Below, piece by piece: positions 26,860 through 35,844 of a DNA stretch of 64,000 nucleotides (position 1 is the first letter of the stretch; every line of letters starts with the position of its first letter). Made by a program: the position numbers and the translations under genes. The DNA comes from Sphingobacterium spiritivorum. Its GTDB lineage: Bacteria; Bacteroidota; Bacteroidia; Sphingobacteriales; Sphingobacteriaceae. A model generated the notes under the pieces. That model had not been told where the DNA came from. It made no database searches and saw only the letters and a list, made by a program, of their open reading frames with translations. The DNA lies in NCBI RefSeq assembly GCF_016724845.1, contig NZ_CP068082.1:1178001-1242000 (forward strand). The letters are read 5' to 3'.

Positions 26860-27984
26860 ATGAAAAGATTGAATGTTTACTTCCTTTTATTATACTTCCT
26901 GCTACTTTGGAGTTGTGGTAAAGAAAAGGTGGATATTGTGCCAAAACCTCCTGTATCCCGCACCGTTATTGTGTACATGGGAGGCAACAACAACCTCCAG
27001 AATGAGACCTATGAAAAGATAGAATCCTTAAAACAAGGATACAAATCCGGTATGGGACGCCTCCTGATCTATCAGGCTGTCCGTGATGCTACACCACGGC
27101 TATTGGAAATCATAGCTGATCCATCAGGGAAAGGAATAGAGAAAGTACTCAAAACATATGAGAAACAGAATGCAGCAGATGCAACAGTATTTTCACAGGT
27201 ACTGGCTGAGGTCAAACAAACCGCTCCTGCTCAAAGCTACGGTCTGATCCTTTTCTCTCATGCTTCCGGCTGGCTGCCACAAGGTACACTTATCAAACCC
27301 AGAACATTGCTCCAGAATAGTGAAAATGATCTTGAACTACGCGATTTTGCATCAGCACTTCCGGATAATAGCTTTGATTTTATAATCTTCGAATCCTGTT
27401 TCATGACAGGGATTGAAGTTATATATGAACTTAAAGACAAAACACGATATATCGTAGCCTCCTCAGCAGAAATACTTTCTCCGGGATTTACCCCTATATA
27501 TCCTAAGTTACTTCCCTACCTTTATTCAGAAGAAGCTGATTTAGAGGGGCTTTCCAAACAAATTTTCAGTTACTACAACAGTCAATCCGGTGATTACCGC
27601 TCGGCCACTATCTCACTGATAGATGTCCGCCCTTTACCCGAATTGGCGACATGGGTACGTATAAATGCGACAAAACCGCTACAAGAATCTGAATTACCGC
27701 TTGTACAGTATTTTGACAGATATGCAAATTACAGACTTTTCTTCGACTTTGCGGATTATTTCAGCAGACGTACACCCACAGAAAGTCAGGCAGCCCTTCG
27801 ATCCGTTTTAAACAAAATAGTTATTTATAAAGCTTCTACACCTCAATTTTTATTGGGACAGGGAGGCTTTACCATTCGTACACATAGCGGAATCACAAGT
27901 TATATCCCGCAGACACGATTCTCCTACCTTAATACCGAATATGCAAAGCTCAAATGGACTGCAGATACCCGTCCTAATCTATAG
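26860..27984 (+). CDS. Clostripain-family (C11) cysteine peptidase lipoprotein
   Basis: 374 aa. A lipoprotein signal ends in LLWSCGKE (lipid Cys at about residue 19). The peptidase domain starts with RTVIVYMGGNNNL. The catalytic His is in YGLILFSHASGW and the catalytic Cys in FDFIIFESCFMTGIEVIYE, both with the surroundings typical of C11 (clan CD). The clan also holds gingipains and caspases; characterised C11 members cut after Arg or Lys. The protein should sit on the outer membrane or in the periplasm. It is followed 15 nt later by a DUF5106/thioredoxin-like lipoprotein and lies just upstream of the fimbrial operons. Maturation of fimbrillins is a plausible role but is inference. Confidence 0.9.
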   Translation: MKRLNVYFLLLYFLLLWSCGKEKVDIVPKPPVSRTVIVYMGGNNNLQNETYEKIESLKQGYKSGMGRLLIYQAVRDATPRLLEIIADPSGKGIEKVLKTYEKQNAADATVFSQVLAEVKQTAPAQSYGLILFSHASGWLPQGTLIKPRTLLQNSENDLELRDFASALPDNSFDFIIFESCFMTGIEVIYELKDKTRYIVASSAEILSPGFTPIYPKLLPYLYSEEADLEGLSKQIFSYYNSQSGDYRSATISLIDVRPLPELATWVRINATKPLQESELPLVQYFDRYANYRLFFDFADYFSRRTPTESQAALRSVLNKIVIYKASTPQFLLGQGGFTIRTHSGITSYIPQTRFSYLNTEYAKLKWTADTRPNL

Positions 27985-27999
27985 TAAAAAAAGACAAAT

Positions 28000-28917
28000 A
28001 TGAAAAATCTGGTTTTGATACTATTCAGTACAGCATTTATTGTTGCTTGTCAATCCCCATACAGGGAGCAAAGTAATCTACACGACAAAAATATTGACAG
28101 CCTTACTGCTTCTATTCACGGACAAGAACATAAGCATTATCTTGCTGAACATTATTGGGATAATATACCGCTATCAGATAGTCTTTCAGCGGTCGGGCTT
28201 CCCGCTTTTAAAGAATCTCTGGCCGACTATCTACTCCTGCTCCACACATTCCAACCTGAATTGGCAAAAGAAACAATGACCAGATTTTTAAATAGAAAAA
28301 TAACGTCAGTTCCCCTTCTTATACAAGTCGGGGATCTTTTAGAAAATTATCTTTACGACCCTCTTTCTCCATTAAGAAATGATGAGTTGTACGCTATATT
28401 CCTGGAGTATAAACTGACATTTCCGAACATAGAAGACATTTATCTGGTGAGAACCAGGTATCAACTAAATATAATTTCCAAAAACAGAATAAATCAGACT
28501 GCCGAAGACTTTACATACATGACCGCACAGTCAAAAAAAACTTTTCTGTCTGCTATAAAAAGTAACTATACACTTCTGTATTTTTATAATCCTGACTGTC
28601 CGTACTGTAAAGACACTACAGCAAAAATGAAACAAAGTAATATATTAAAGCAATTAAAAACTGTGCGGCAAGGGCTTAGTATATTGGCCATATGTACCGA
28701 ACCCACTAAAAACACCTGGTCGGATTACATCCTATCACTCCCTGCGGACTGGATAAACGGTTATAATGATAAGCTACACACACTACAGTTATATGACCTG
28801 CGTGCACTCCCATCGTTGTACCTGCTGGACGAGAATAAGAAAGTAATCTGTAAAGATGCTACATTCGAGCAGATAGAAACTGTACTGGCAGAACTACAAC
28901 AGCAGGGGAAACTTTAA
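28000..28917 (+). CDS. DUF5106 and thioredoxin-like domain lipoprotein
   Basis: 305 aa. Lipoprotein signal MKNLVLILFSTAFIVAC (lipid Cys 17). The region about 40-170 is all-alpha and looks like DUF5106 (HYLAEHYWDNIPLSDS...). The C-terminal thioredoxin fold has the redox pair in YFYNPDCPYCKDTTAKM and the cis-Pro loop region ALPSLYLLDENKKVI. It should be a periplasm-facing thiol oxidoreductase of the TlpA/ResA type. Likely cotranscribed with the C11 protease 15 nt upstream. Its substrate could be the cysteine pair conserved in the fimbrial tip proteins; this is inference. Confidence 0.85.
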   Translation: MKNLVLILFSTAFIVACQSPYREQSNLHDKNIDSLTASIHGQEHKHYLAEHYWDNIPLSDSLSAVGLPAFKESLADYLLLLHTFQPELAKETMTRFLNRKITSVPLLIQVGDLLENYLYDPLSPLRNDELYAIFLEYKLTFPNIEDIYLVRTRYQLNIISKNRINQTAEDFTYMTAQSKKTFLSAIKSNYTLLYFYNPDCPYCKDTTAKMKQSNILKQLKTVRQGLSILAICTEPTKNTWSDYILSLPADWINGYNDKLHTLQLYDLRALPSLYLLDENKKVICKDATFEQIETVLAELQQQGKL

Positions 28918-29616
28918 AAAACACTGTCCCTGATACGGAAGCCTGTTCATCTTTCTTTTTCAGGATATGATCCGGTTTATCCGGAGAGAAGTTTATTGCT
29001 CCATCCGGTAGGTTGATACTGACTCAGAAAGTGATTTGGCTAATACTGTTGGTGCGGACACCAACAGACGCAGCAGCGGCTGAAGCTTTATAGAATAAAA
29101 AGAATTCCCTGGCAAAGCCCTTCCTCCCTCCTTCCAGAGGAGAGATCCCGATGTATCAATAGAGAGGTTGACTATAAAACCAGATATTGAGCACTGCAGC
29201 TCAACTTAACATTTGCGACTGTATTCCATGACAATATCACAAAACTCTATCACCTTTCCCTCTAAAAACATTTGTGCTATAGAATGTGTTTTTCGAACAT
29301 ATTCTATCATTTAAAAGCTTTCTTACCGACTTTCAGAAGATAAATACATCGTCATTTGGAGAATAAAAAACCAACCAATACATTGTAAAACAACTACATC
29401 TGACATCCTCAAAACTTAAAACAAAAAAATTGATCTTTTCAATCAATTTTAAAATCAATCGGAACAATATCTTCCTTTTGCATTCCTAATATTTGCAATA
29501 CTTTAATTTAGTACAAGAAATCAGATCGCTTCAGTTCTTCGATAAAGAGTTTATCGGAACAGAGACAGCGTGCTGATTCATTCTATATACATGTAATACA
29601 TAATTATCGTCCATAT
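28918..29616. other. Gene-free stretch with repeat and dyad
   Basis: 699 nt without a convincing ORF. It holds a ttggtg/caccaa hairpin (29049-29064), the double-hairpin repeat copy B (29121-29170), a dyad atagaatgtgtt/aacatattctat (29279-29290 / 29296-29307, one G-T pair) and a hairpin cgataaa/tttatcg (29540-29546 / 29550-29556). It probably contains the promoter of the DUF3575 gene. Confidence 0.6.
29121..29170. repeat. Interspersed double-hairpin repeat, copy B (degenerate)
   Basis: ctccctccttccagaggagag followed by atcccgatgtatcaatagagaggttg; the first hairpin remains, the second is damaged. Preceded by gcagcagcggctgaagc, matching the flank of copy A. Confidence 0.6.
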
Positions 29617-30228
29617 ATGAAAGCGAAAGTAGCACTTCTTATTTTATTCAGCCTGATTATAAACTGCAAGACCCTGTTTGCGCAATCTTCGCGTAGCAGA
29701 TACAATAGCAGCAACAGTGGCTGGGTATTTAAGACAAATGTAGCAGGGTTGGCTATTGGCAATATTAACGCAGCAGCTGAAACGGTGGTCAATGCGAATT
29801 ATGATTTTCCAATGACCGTACACACATCAGTATCCTATAATTCTTTGAAAAAGTATGCAGGAAACACCAAACTTCGTCACATTGCACTTCAACCTGAGTT
29901 TAGAATGTGGATGCAGGGAGAGGCTTTCAACGGATTCTTTGCCGGAGCCAACCTCAATTATGCCTACTACAATGTAGGGTATATATCGCTGAGCAACTCA
30001 TTGAAAGACAATTATTATCAGGGACAACTGTTCGGTGTAGGACTGGCCGGAGGATATCAGATGACCATCACTGACAAGATCGGAGCAGAGGCGTCACTGG
30101 GTATAGGATATGCCAATATGAATCATGATGTCTATAAAAAAGAAAAAAATAGTGGCAAACTCCGTAGAGAAAGTTATAACTACTTCGGACCTAATAAGTT
30201 TTCGATCTCATTTGTGTATAAACTGTAA
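29617..30228 (+). CDS. DUF3575 outer-membrane protein
   Basis: 203 aa. Signal peptide to about residue 23 (LFAQS), then a short beta-barrel-like protein with alternating aromatic/glycine strands: WVFKTNVAGLAIGNINAAAE, LQPEFRMWMQGEAFNGFFAGANLNYAYYN, GVGLAGGYQ and the C-terminal FSISFVYKL. DUF3575 genes are recurrent neighbours of Mfa/Fim fimbrial genes in Bacteroidota. Here the gene lies 1.2 kb before the first fimbrial operon on the same strand. A role in fimbria biogenesis is therefore likely but unproven. A long hairpin with a T-run follows at 30275. Confidence 0.85.
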   Translation: MKAKVALLILFSLIINCKTLFAQSSRSRYNSSNSGWVFKTNVAGLAIGNINAAAETVVNANYDFPMTVHTSVSYNSLKKYAGNTKLRHIALQPEFRMWMQGEAFNGFFAGANLNYAYYNVGYISLSNSLKDNYYQGQLFGVGLAGGYQMTITDKIGAEASLGIGYANMNHDVYKKEKNSGKLRRESYNYFGPNKFSISFVYKL

Positions 30229-30274
30229 TAGATCTTCAGTATAGTGTATTTCCTTACACGCTACAAATAAACTC

Positions 30275-30338
30275 TGCAGTGTATAATATCTGACTTTTAA
30301 AGACAATTAAAATCAGACTTTTCTACACTGCATTTTTT
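30275..30338 (+). terminator. Terminator after the DUF3575 gene
   Basis: Outer stem tgcagtgta/tacactgca (30275-30283 / 30324-30332), inner stem tctgacttttaa/ttaaaatcaga with one bulge (30289-30300 / 30307-30317), then six T. Confidence 0.7.
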
Positions 30339-31178
30339 CTTTCCGGCTCGTAAATCTTTTATGATTTATGTACAATTTACACATCCGCAATTACTTTTTA
30401 TTCTGCTTACAAAATTTCACCTATTCATAAAGTCAGCGTATCAAGACTAACTTTTCACACCCCCCTTTAGAAAGACAATATCAAAAATTAAAGGAATAAG
30501 CTGTAACTTTTTCCTGTTTCAACAGCTATCGGACCTATATTACTCAAAACTACTAACCTCTACCTTTGAGGTATTATAATCCTTAATATAACCGGATAAT
30601 ACGACTAGCAATACAGCTTCAGTACAGTATCCTGTTTCTTTTACATAGCTATCCTGATGTTGTGTCTGCACAACATGTATGATCAGGGCTGCTACATTAC
30701 CCGTAATATACCACCTTATTCTACAGGCGGCAGGCCACAGCTATCCTGTAGCTTATGCTGCTCTCTCAGCCTTTAAGCTGATAAACATTCGGTTTAACGA
30801 TTATGCTACACTTTATAGTTGTTCACCTCCTGTAAACATTTGATTTAAGCTCATTTTTTCAAGCATTGCAGGCAAATATGGGACAGCAATTTTTTCACCT
30901 TAATTTATTTTGCGGGACAAGTAAAAAACTTTTTTGTTCATTATTAATTCATTTCGAACAATCAGCAAGATAAAAAGTCCGTCCGTACAGCATTTGAAGC
31001 TTTCATCCGGGATGTTAAATTTTATTTTTCCCGACAGCAAGGCTTCTTCCTTACAAGCGGATGAAGATCCTTTATCTATCACCAAATTGCTCTTAACCTC
31101 CTTTTACAAGTACTGATCCGTTACCGGAAAGAGGCATATCTTACGACAGAAACTGCAGGCAACTGTTTACTTTTCAAA
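30339..31178. other. Long gene-free stretch before the first fimbrial operon
   Basis: No ORF with coding character. A hairpin atgttgtg/cacaacat at 30657-30676 is the only clear local structure. The intergenic length is unusual for this genome and repeats before every tip gene, which suggests an extended regulatory region or decayed former genes. Confidence 0.55.
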
Positions 31179-31266
31179 ATTACACGTTATTATCATCTTT
31201 ATGATCGGTCAGAATAGATCACTTCCTGTCCTTTGGCGATTTTAGTGTCGGGAAAATACAGTGTAT
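31179..31266 (+). promoter_or_regulatory. Conserved upstream element of fimbrial tip gene 1
   Basis: Aligns with the elements before tip genes 2-4: gaatag at 31212, a TTTG/TTTTAG block near 31235, and gggaaaatacagtgtat ending at 31266. The outer inverted repeat (31179-31191 / 31255-31266) is degenerate here. About 120 nt before the ATG. Confidence 0.5.
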
Positions 31267-31385
31267 CAGTTATACACATTAACTAAAGGCAAGAATTAAC
31301 ATTATCCATTAACTACTTCCGGATACAGAAGCTCATAAGATATAAGCTGAAATATCTGTGCATGGCAGTATAATTATTAACAGTT

Positions 31386-33242
31386 ATGATTTCCAGATTT
31401 GATTTATTAATCTGTCTCTTTATTATTACAACATTATCAGGCTGTAAAAAGATTGATCTTCCAACGGAAGAGACTAAGCCGGGCGAACAGCAGGTCACCC
31501 TGCGCCTGGTACTGCCGCAGTCAAATAATAAAGCCGGCACCTATGCCATCAGTGCAGTCGATCAAAACAGCATACAGGGTTTAGATGTACTGGCTTTCCG
31601 TGTGACTGATAACGGAAAGGAGTACTATGCCTATCACAGGCAGGCTGTATTGTTACGTCCCGATCAGGGTGGAACAGCAGTAGACTTCCATGTAGATCTG
31701 CTCAAGAGTACAGACAAGTTTCGTTTTGTACTCATTGCTAATGCGGAAGCAAAAGTGAAGTCCGCCCTTAGCGGATTGTCCGCCAATGCCGAGAAGGAAA
31801 CAGTGATGAGCCGTATTGAGTATGGGATCACGACCAAATGGAATGCCGGCAGTTTGGGTAATTTCACTCCTCTGCCCATGTGGGGAGAGAGTATAACGGT
31901 CGATGGCATCAACAACAACACACAGAAATTCAGCGTGAACATGCTCAGAAGTCTGGCTGCCATAGATGTGCAGGTGACTGCCAATGATTTTGTGATGACA
32001 GAGGTGCTGGTATATAACCAGTCTAATAAAGGCCGCATGGCTCCCAGTCCGCAATACTATGATGGTGGAGAACGCATGGTAACGGCACCCAGCATACCTA
32101 CAGGTACAAACAGGCTTGCGACTCAGCGCTATACATCAGCTACTAATACACTGGCCGGAGAGATCTTTCTTTTCGAAAGTGCTGCGGCGACAAGTATAGG
32201 CGATCCCAATGCCACAGGACTGGTCATAGCAGGCAAGTATGCAGGCAGTACTGTTGTGACCTATTACCGTGTGGAACTGACCGATAGTCTGGGCAATCTG
32301 ACACCGGTGCTGCGCAATCACCGCTACGTTGTCAATATCACAAAGGTACATTCCCCGGGCTTTACCGGTGAAACACAAGCCTGGGCCAGCAAACCGATGG
32401 GTATGACGGCCTCCGTAACCGCCTGGAGCGAAATAAGCACGTCCGAAACATCTGTACATCCGTTATACTATCTGGAGGTAAGTGATGATCAAAGAGATCT
32501 GGGCGGGTTTGAATATGAATTTCCGTTTTCTGTCAGGACCAATTTGCCTGGTGGTCATACCCTGGAAGGCATTCCCTCCGAACTTCAGATTACCAATACA
32601 CAGATCGTGGATGATAAAACGATCTATACCTTTAAGGTAAGTGCAAACCCAAATTCTAATAATAACTGGAGACGGCTTCAGTTCACCGTAAATGCAACTA
32701 TGGCGAATGGAAAGCCGATAGAGAAAAAGATAGTCATGAGACAACATGGCAAACCTGTTGATATCGGATTTTCTTTTTTAGTTAGCGCGGAGAATGTCAA
32801 CAGACTTTTTATGGTAGATTCCTGGTTTCACATGGCTAATGTGACTTACGGTGATTTCAGTCCCAGTGCTCCTCAAAAAACAGGTATCCCGTATCCGCAG
32901 AGCTGTGCAGCATTTGGCCCGCGTTACAGGCTGCCGACTTTGGGTGAACTTCAATCATTAGCACCTAATGATAACAATGCAAGGAGTTTTATCAACCAGA
33001 AACTATTGGACAAAGGGGCATCAAGAATGTATATTATATTCCCGGGGTCGGGGTCAAGCGCTTTTGTCAGCTCAACTTCAGCAGGAGCCGGTGGTCAGAA
33101 TTTCAGCACAATGTCTGTACAGAATGGTAATGTTTCGGGGGCAAATCAGGCTGGCGACGGAAAAATAATAGCTAATCCCGCAGTGTCTAAACTCGGTCCA
33201 TTTGGTATCAACTATTTAATGCGCTGTGTAGCATCAAATTAA
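31386..33242 (+). CDS. Fimbrial tip adhesin 1 (fimbrillin N-domain, C-terminal FISUMP/Lcl-like domain)
   Basis: 618 aa lipoprotein (LSGC, lipid Cys 20). The N-terminal fimbrillin-like domain, residues about 35-345, contains GTYAIS at 51-56, LDVLAFRV, FHVDLLKSTDKFRFVLIANAEA, FTPLPMWGES and NMLRSLAAIDVQVTANDF. A middle beta domain (about 355-455) looks BACON-like. The last 160 residues carry PYPQSCAAFGPRYRLPTLGEL and end in MRCVASN, the pattern of FISUMP/Lcl-type domains found in surface proteins. First gene of operon 1; the stalk gene starts 30 nt later. Paralogues are at 38001, 44858 and 47508: N-domains are very alike, C-terminal parts diverge. Adhesin function is inferred from architecture and position. 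Confidence 0.85.
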   Translation: MISRFDLLICLFIITTLSGCKKIDLPTEETKPGEQQVTLRLVLPQSNNKAGTYAISAVDQNSIQGLDVLAFRVTDNGKEYYAYHRQAVLLRPDQGGTAVDFHVDLLKSTDKFRFVLIANAEAKVKSALSGLSANAEKETVMSRIEYGITTKWNAGSLGNFTPLPMWGESITVDGINNNTQKFSVNMLRSLAAIDVQVTANDFVMTEVLVYNQSNKGRMAPSPQYYDGGERMVTAPSIPTGTNRLATQRYTSATNTLAGEIFLFESAAATSIGDPNATGLVIAGKYAGSTVVTYYRVELTDSLGNLTPVLRNHRYVVNITKVHSPGFTGETQAWASKPMGMTASVTAWSEISTSETSVHPLYYLEVSDDQRDLGGFEYEFPFSVRTNLPGGHTLEGIPSELQITNTQIVDDKTIYTFKVSANPNSNNNWRRLQFTVNATMANGKPIEKKIVMRQHGKPVDIGFSFLVSAENVNRLFMVDSWFHMANVTYGDFSPSAPQKTGIPYPQSCAAFGPRYRLPTLGELQSLAPNDNNARSFINQKLLDKGASRMYIIFPGSGSSAFVSSTSAGAGGQNFSTMSVQNGNVSGANQAGDGKIIANPAVSKLGPFGINYLMRCVASN

Positions 33243-33272
33243 ACCATATAAAAAAAGCCACAAAAAAAACAC

Positions 33273-34691
33273 ATGAATAATAAATTAACAACAAAAAGAA
33301 TGAGTATGAAAAAGTATGCACTTATTGCACTTGCAGGGCTGACCCTTGCAGCATGTAAAAAACAGGGTGGGGAAATCCCTACCGTCAACCCGGAGGAGGG
33401 CAAAGATGCCAGCCTGAGCCTGAGCATTACCTCAGCTGCCAATATCGGCACCTATGCATCTACGGTAGGAAGTGATGACGGTACCGATAACGAAAAAAAA
33501 GTCAATACTGTGGATGTATTCCTGTACAGTGAAGAAGGAAGCCTCACCCCGGCCGGATACGAAAGATTTAGCGGAACAGATGCCAACCTCTCTACCCCAA
33601 AAAAAATCAAAACAAAGACCGGTAGAAAAAGAATATATATAGGTATCAACCTCCCTCAGTCGCTGGTCAATATGCTAAAGGCCGGTTACTCCGCTATGGA
33701 GAATCCTTATGACGTTAATATGGCACAACTGGCAACGCCTAATGACGGTCTCATGATGTTCAGTCAGTCCGTAACTTCTCTGGATATCAAAGAAGGTGAT
33801 GATCCGGACAACAAGGTCACCATCCCGGTAGCACGTCTGCTGGCAAAAGCTGGCGTATTGCAAGGCAGCAACCTGTCCCTCACTGACATACAGGGCGGAA
33901 CAGTATCTAATCTGCAGTATACCCTGGCACAATGTAACAAGAAGATCGTTGTGGGACAGCTATACGACTTCAAAGATGCAAACTGGGCTTATATTAATCC
34001 ATTTGTTTCGGGTATCGATGGTGCTTTAACAGCTGAATATCAAGCTAACTTCACAGCCGTACTCAACACAGACTATAAGGCTGTAGACGCAAGTAATACA
34101 GAGAACAAAAACCTCAAGACCGTATATATGCCGGAGAATACAGCCGAAAACCCTGCTCCGACACAGGTCACCTATATACAGGTAAGAGCTAAATTCACCC
34201 CGACAAAACTGGAAGACGGAGCTACACCAAATGCAGACGGCACGTTCTATGTCATGTTCGGACAAATAGGAACAAACGATGCGCTGCATCAGTTGTACTT
34301 CGCAGATAAGACAAAAGCAGAGGCCGAAGCCGCTAAAACGGACTACAACAACGGAACCGTACAACGTAGTGTCGTTCTCACCTATAATCAGGGCTACTGC
34401 TACTTCCGTCTGTATCTCAATGAAGATAAGGTGGCCGGAGCAACCAAACTGGGCATACTCCGCAATACATTCTTCAAGGCGCAGATTACCAAGATCAATG
34501 GACTGGGTACACCATTAGAAGGGCAGATACCGGGAACTCCGGGCACTCCCGGCAATCCGGGTGGTAACGTAAAACCGCCAAAACCTGTCGATCCTACACA
34601 ACCGGTTAATCCGGGTAACCTGGACGCTAATATTCAGGCAACCATCACCATCACACCATGGACGCTGATCACCAGTGAACATGAAATATAA
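33273..34691 (+). CDS. Mfa1-type major fimbrial (stalk) subunit, copy 1
   Basis: 472 aa from the first ATG; ATGs at 33300 and 33306 would give a more usual short n-region (MKKYALIALAGLTLAAC). Lipobox LAAC. The fimbrillin N-domain has LSLSITSAANIGTYASTVG (a processing-region analogue), VNTVDVFLYSEEGS and RKRIYIGINLP. A Pro/Gly-rich linker (PGTPGTPGNPGG) precedes a last strand (ATITITPWTLITSEHEI). Family members are secreted as lipoproteins, processed, and polymerise by strand exchange into type V fimbriae. It is followed by an 11-bp hairpin and then the anchor gene. Copy 2 at 39863 has roughly 90 per cent or more of the residues in common. Confidence 0.9.
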   Translation: MNNKLTTKRMSMKKYALIALAGLTLAACKKQGGEIPTVNPEEGKDASLSLSITSAANIGTYASTVGSDDGTDNEKKVNTVDVFLYSEEGSLTPAGYERFSGTDANLSTPKKIKTKTGRKRIYIGINLPQSLVNMLKAGYSAMENPYDVNMAQLATPNDGLMMFSQSVTSLDIKEGDDPDNKVTIPVARLLAKAGVLQGSNLSLTDIQGGTVSNLQYTLAQCNKKIVVGQLYDFKDANWAYINPFVSGIDGALTAEYQANFTAVLNTDYKAVDASNTENKNLKTVYMPENTAENPAPTQVTYIQVRAKFTPTKLEDGATPNADGTFYVMFGQIGTNDALHQLYFADKTKAEAEAAKTDYNNGTVQRSVVLTYNQGYCYFRLYLNEDKVAGATKLGILRNTFFKAQITKINGLGTPLEGQIPGTPGTPGNPGGNVKPPKPVDPTQPVNPGNLDANIQATITITPWTLITSEHEI

Positions 34692-34712
34692 GGGGAAACC
34701 CTCCGGAATACC

Positions 34713-34745
34713 ACAAAGGGGAGGAAAAAACTCCCTCCCCTTTGT
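34713..34745 (+). terminator. Intercistronic hairpin between stalk and anchor genes, copy 1
   Basis: Perfect 11-bp stem acaaaggggag (34713-34723) / ctcccctttgt (34735-34745). No T-run follows, so it is more likely a partial attenuator or an mRNA 3'-end stabiliser than a full terminator. It could keep anchor levels below stalk levels. Confidence 0.6.
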
Positions 34746-34775
34746 TATTAAAAAAAATACTATTCCGTAAAACAA

Positions 34776-35741
34776 ATGAACAAGAATATGCAACCTGACA
34801 GCATGATACAGACGGAAATGATAAAACGATATCTCAAACGCATATACATACAGCTCCTGATGATCGCCATGCTGGTGGCCATAAACGGATGTATAAAGGA
34901 TGATCTCACACGATACACATTTGATGTGACGCTCAGCTTTACTGACAGAGCCGGAAGTTGTCCCGACAAAATCGTATATACAGGTACAACAGCGATGACC
35001 GTATATGCATTTGACGAAAAAGGATATTTTGCAGAAAAAATATCCCAAAAGGATATAGATTTCGCTCCCGAAAGCACTATGAAGATAACCCTCCCGCAGG
35101 GAAACTACACCCTCATTGCATGGGCAGGAACAGCACAGGGACAGTTTGAAGACAGGCTGCTCATAAAAGGAGAAACACATATCGATGAACTGGACATGCC
35201 TACATTCACACGCAGCAGCGGATTAAGAGCAATGCCCGATCAGGTACTCTTTCAGGGAGTATTAAAAAATATAAACGCCGAAACTGCAGCATATGCCCCG
35301 GCTCAACGCATTGACCTGAGAAATATAACCAAACCACTCAATGTATCGCTTGAAAAATACGATGCACAAAAAAATTACCAGATCAGGATCAGTCACAATG
35401 CCGCACTATGCCAGTTCCAGACGGCTGAACTCCGGGACGCAGGAGATCACTATACAGTCACACAGCTGCAGGAACAAAAAGAAACCGCAACATACACCGC
35501 ACAGACGGCACTCCTGTGGAGACTCGAAGACCGAAATCCGACCATTACCATAAGAGATATGGAAACAGGTGCGGATATATTCAGTGCAAGTGTAAAAGAA
35601 CTGCTGGAAAAACTACCGCAGCTCAACCTCAACTGTGAGCCTGCTGTAGATATAAAGATCATCAGAAAATTCCCAACTCAGGTAGGGATCACAGTCATCA
35701 TCAACGGATGGATACTGGTCGAATCGGAAGGTTCGGTATAA
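34776..35741 (+). CDS. FimB/Mfa2-type fimbrial anchor lipoprotein, copy 1
   Basis: 321 aa. The lipobox INGC puts the lipid Cys at residue 39 from this start; an ATG at 34818 would give a more normal 25-residue signal. The mature part matches the FimB/Mfa2 family: YTFDVTLSFTDRAGSC, AMTVYAFDEKGYFAEK, ITLPQGNYTLIAWAG and a C-terminal VGITVIINGWILVESEG. Anchors end stalk polymerisation and fix the fimbria in the outer membrane. The TYA motif seen in the polymerising subunits is absent, as expected if the anchor is not processed. Protein and gene look identical to copy 2 at 41366. Confidence 0.9.
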   Translation: MNKNMQPDSMIQTEMIKRYLKRIYIQLLMIAMLVAINGCIKDDLTRYTFDVTLSFTDRAGSCPDKIVYTGTTAMTVYAFDEKGYFAEKISQKDIDFAPESTMKITLPQGNYTLIAWAGTAQGQFEDRLLIKGETHIDELDMPTFTRSSGLRAMPDQVLFQGVLKNINAETAAYAPAQRIDLRNITKPLNVSLEKYDAQKNYQIRISHNAALCQFQTAELRDAGDHYTVTQLQEQKETATYTAQTALLWRLEDRNPTITIRDMETGADIFSASVKELLEKLPQLNLNCEPAVDIKIIRKFPTQVGITVIINGWILVESEGSV

Positions 35742-35844
35742 AACAGAAATAAACCACAGCAATAGCAGATCAAAAAGGCTGAACAGCTGTGTCAGCATAA
35801 GCCTGAAGAAAAAACAGGCAATAAACACTATAACACAAATAAAG

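Noticed and set aside
31653..32054. Overlapping minus-strand frames in all tip genes
   Set aside because: Same shadow occurs in each paralogue at the same place; explained by conservation of the sense strand.
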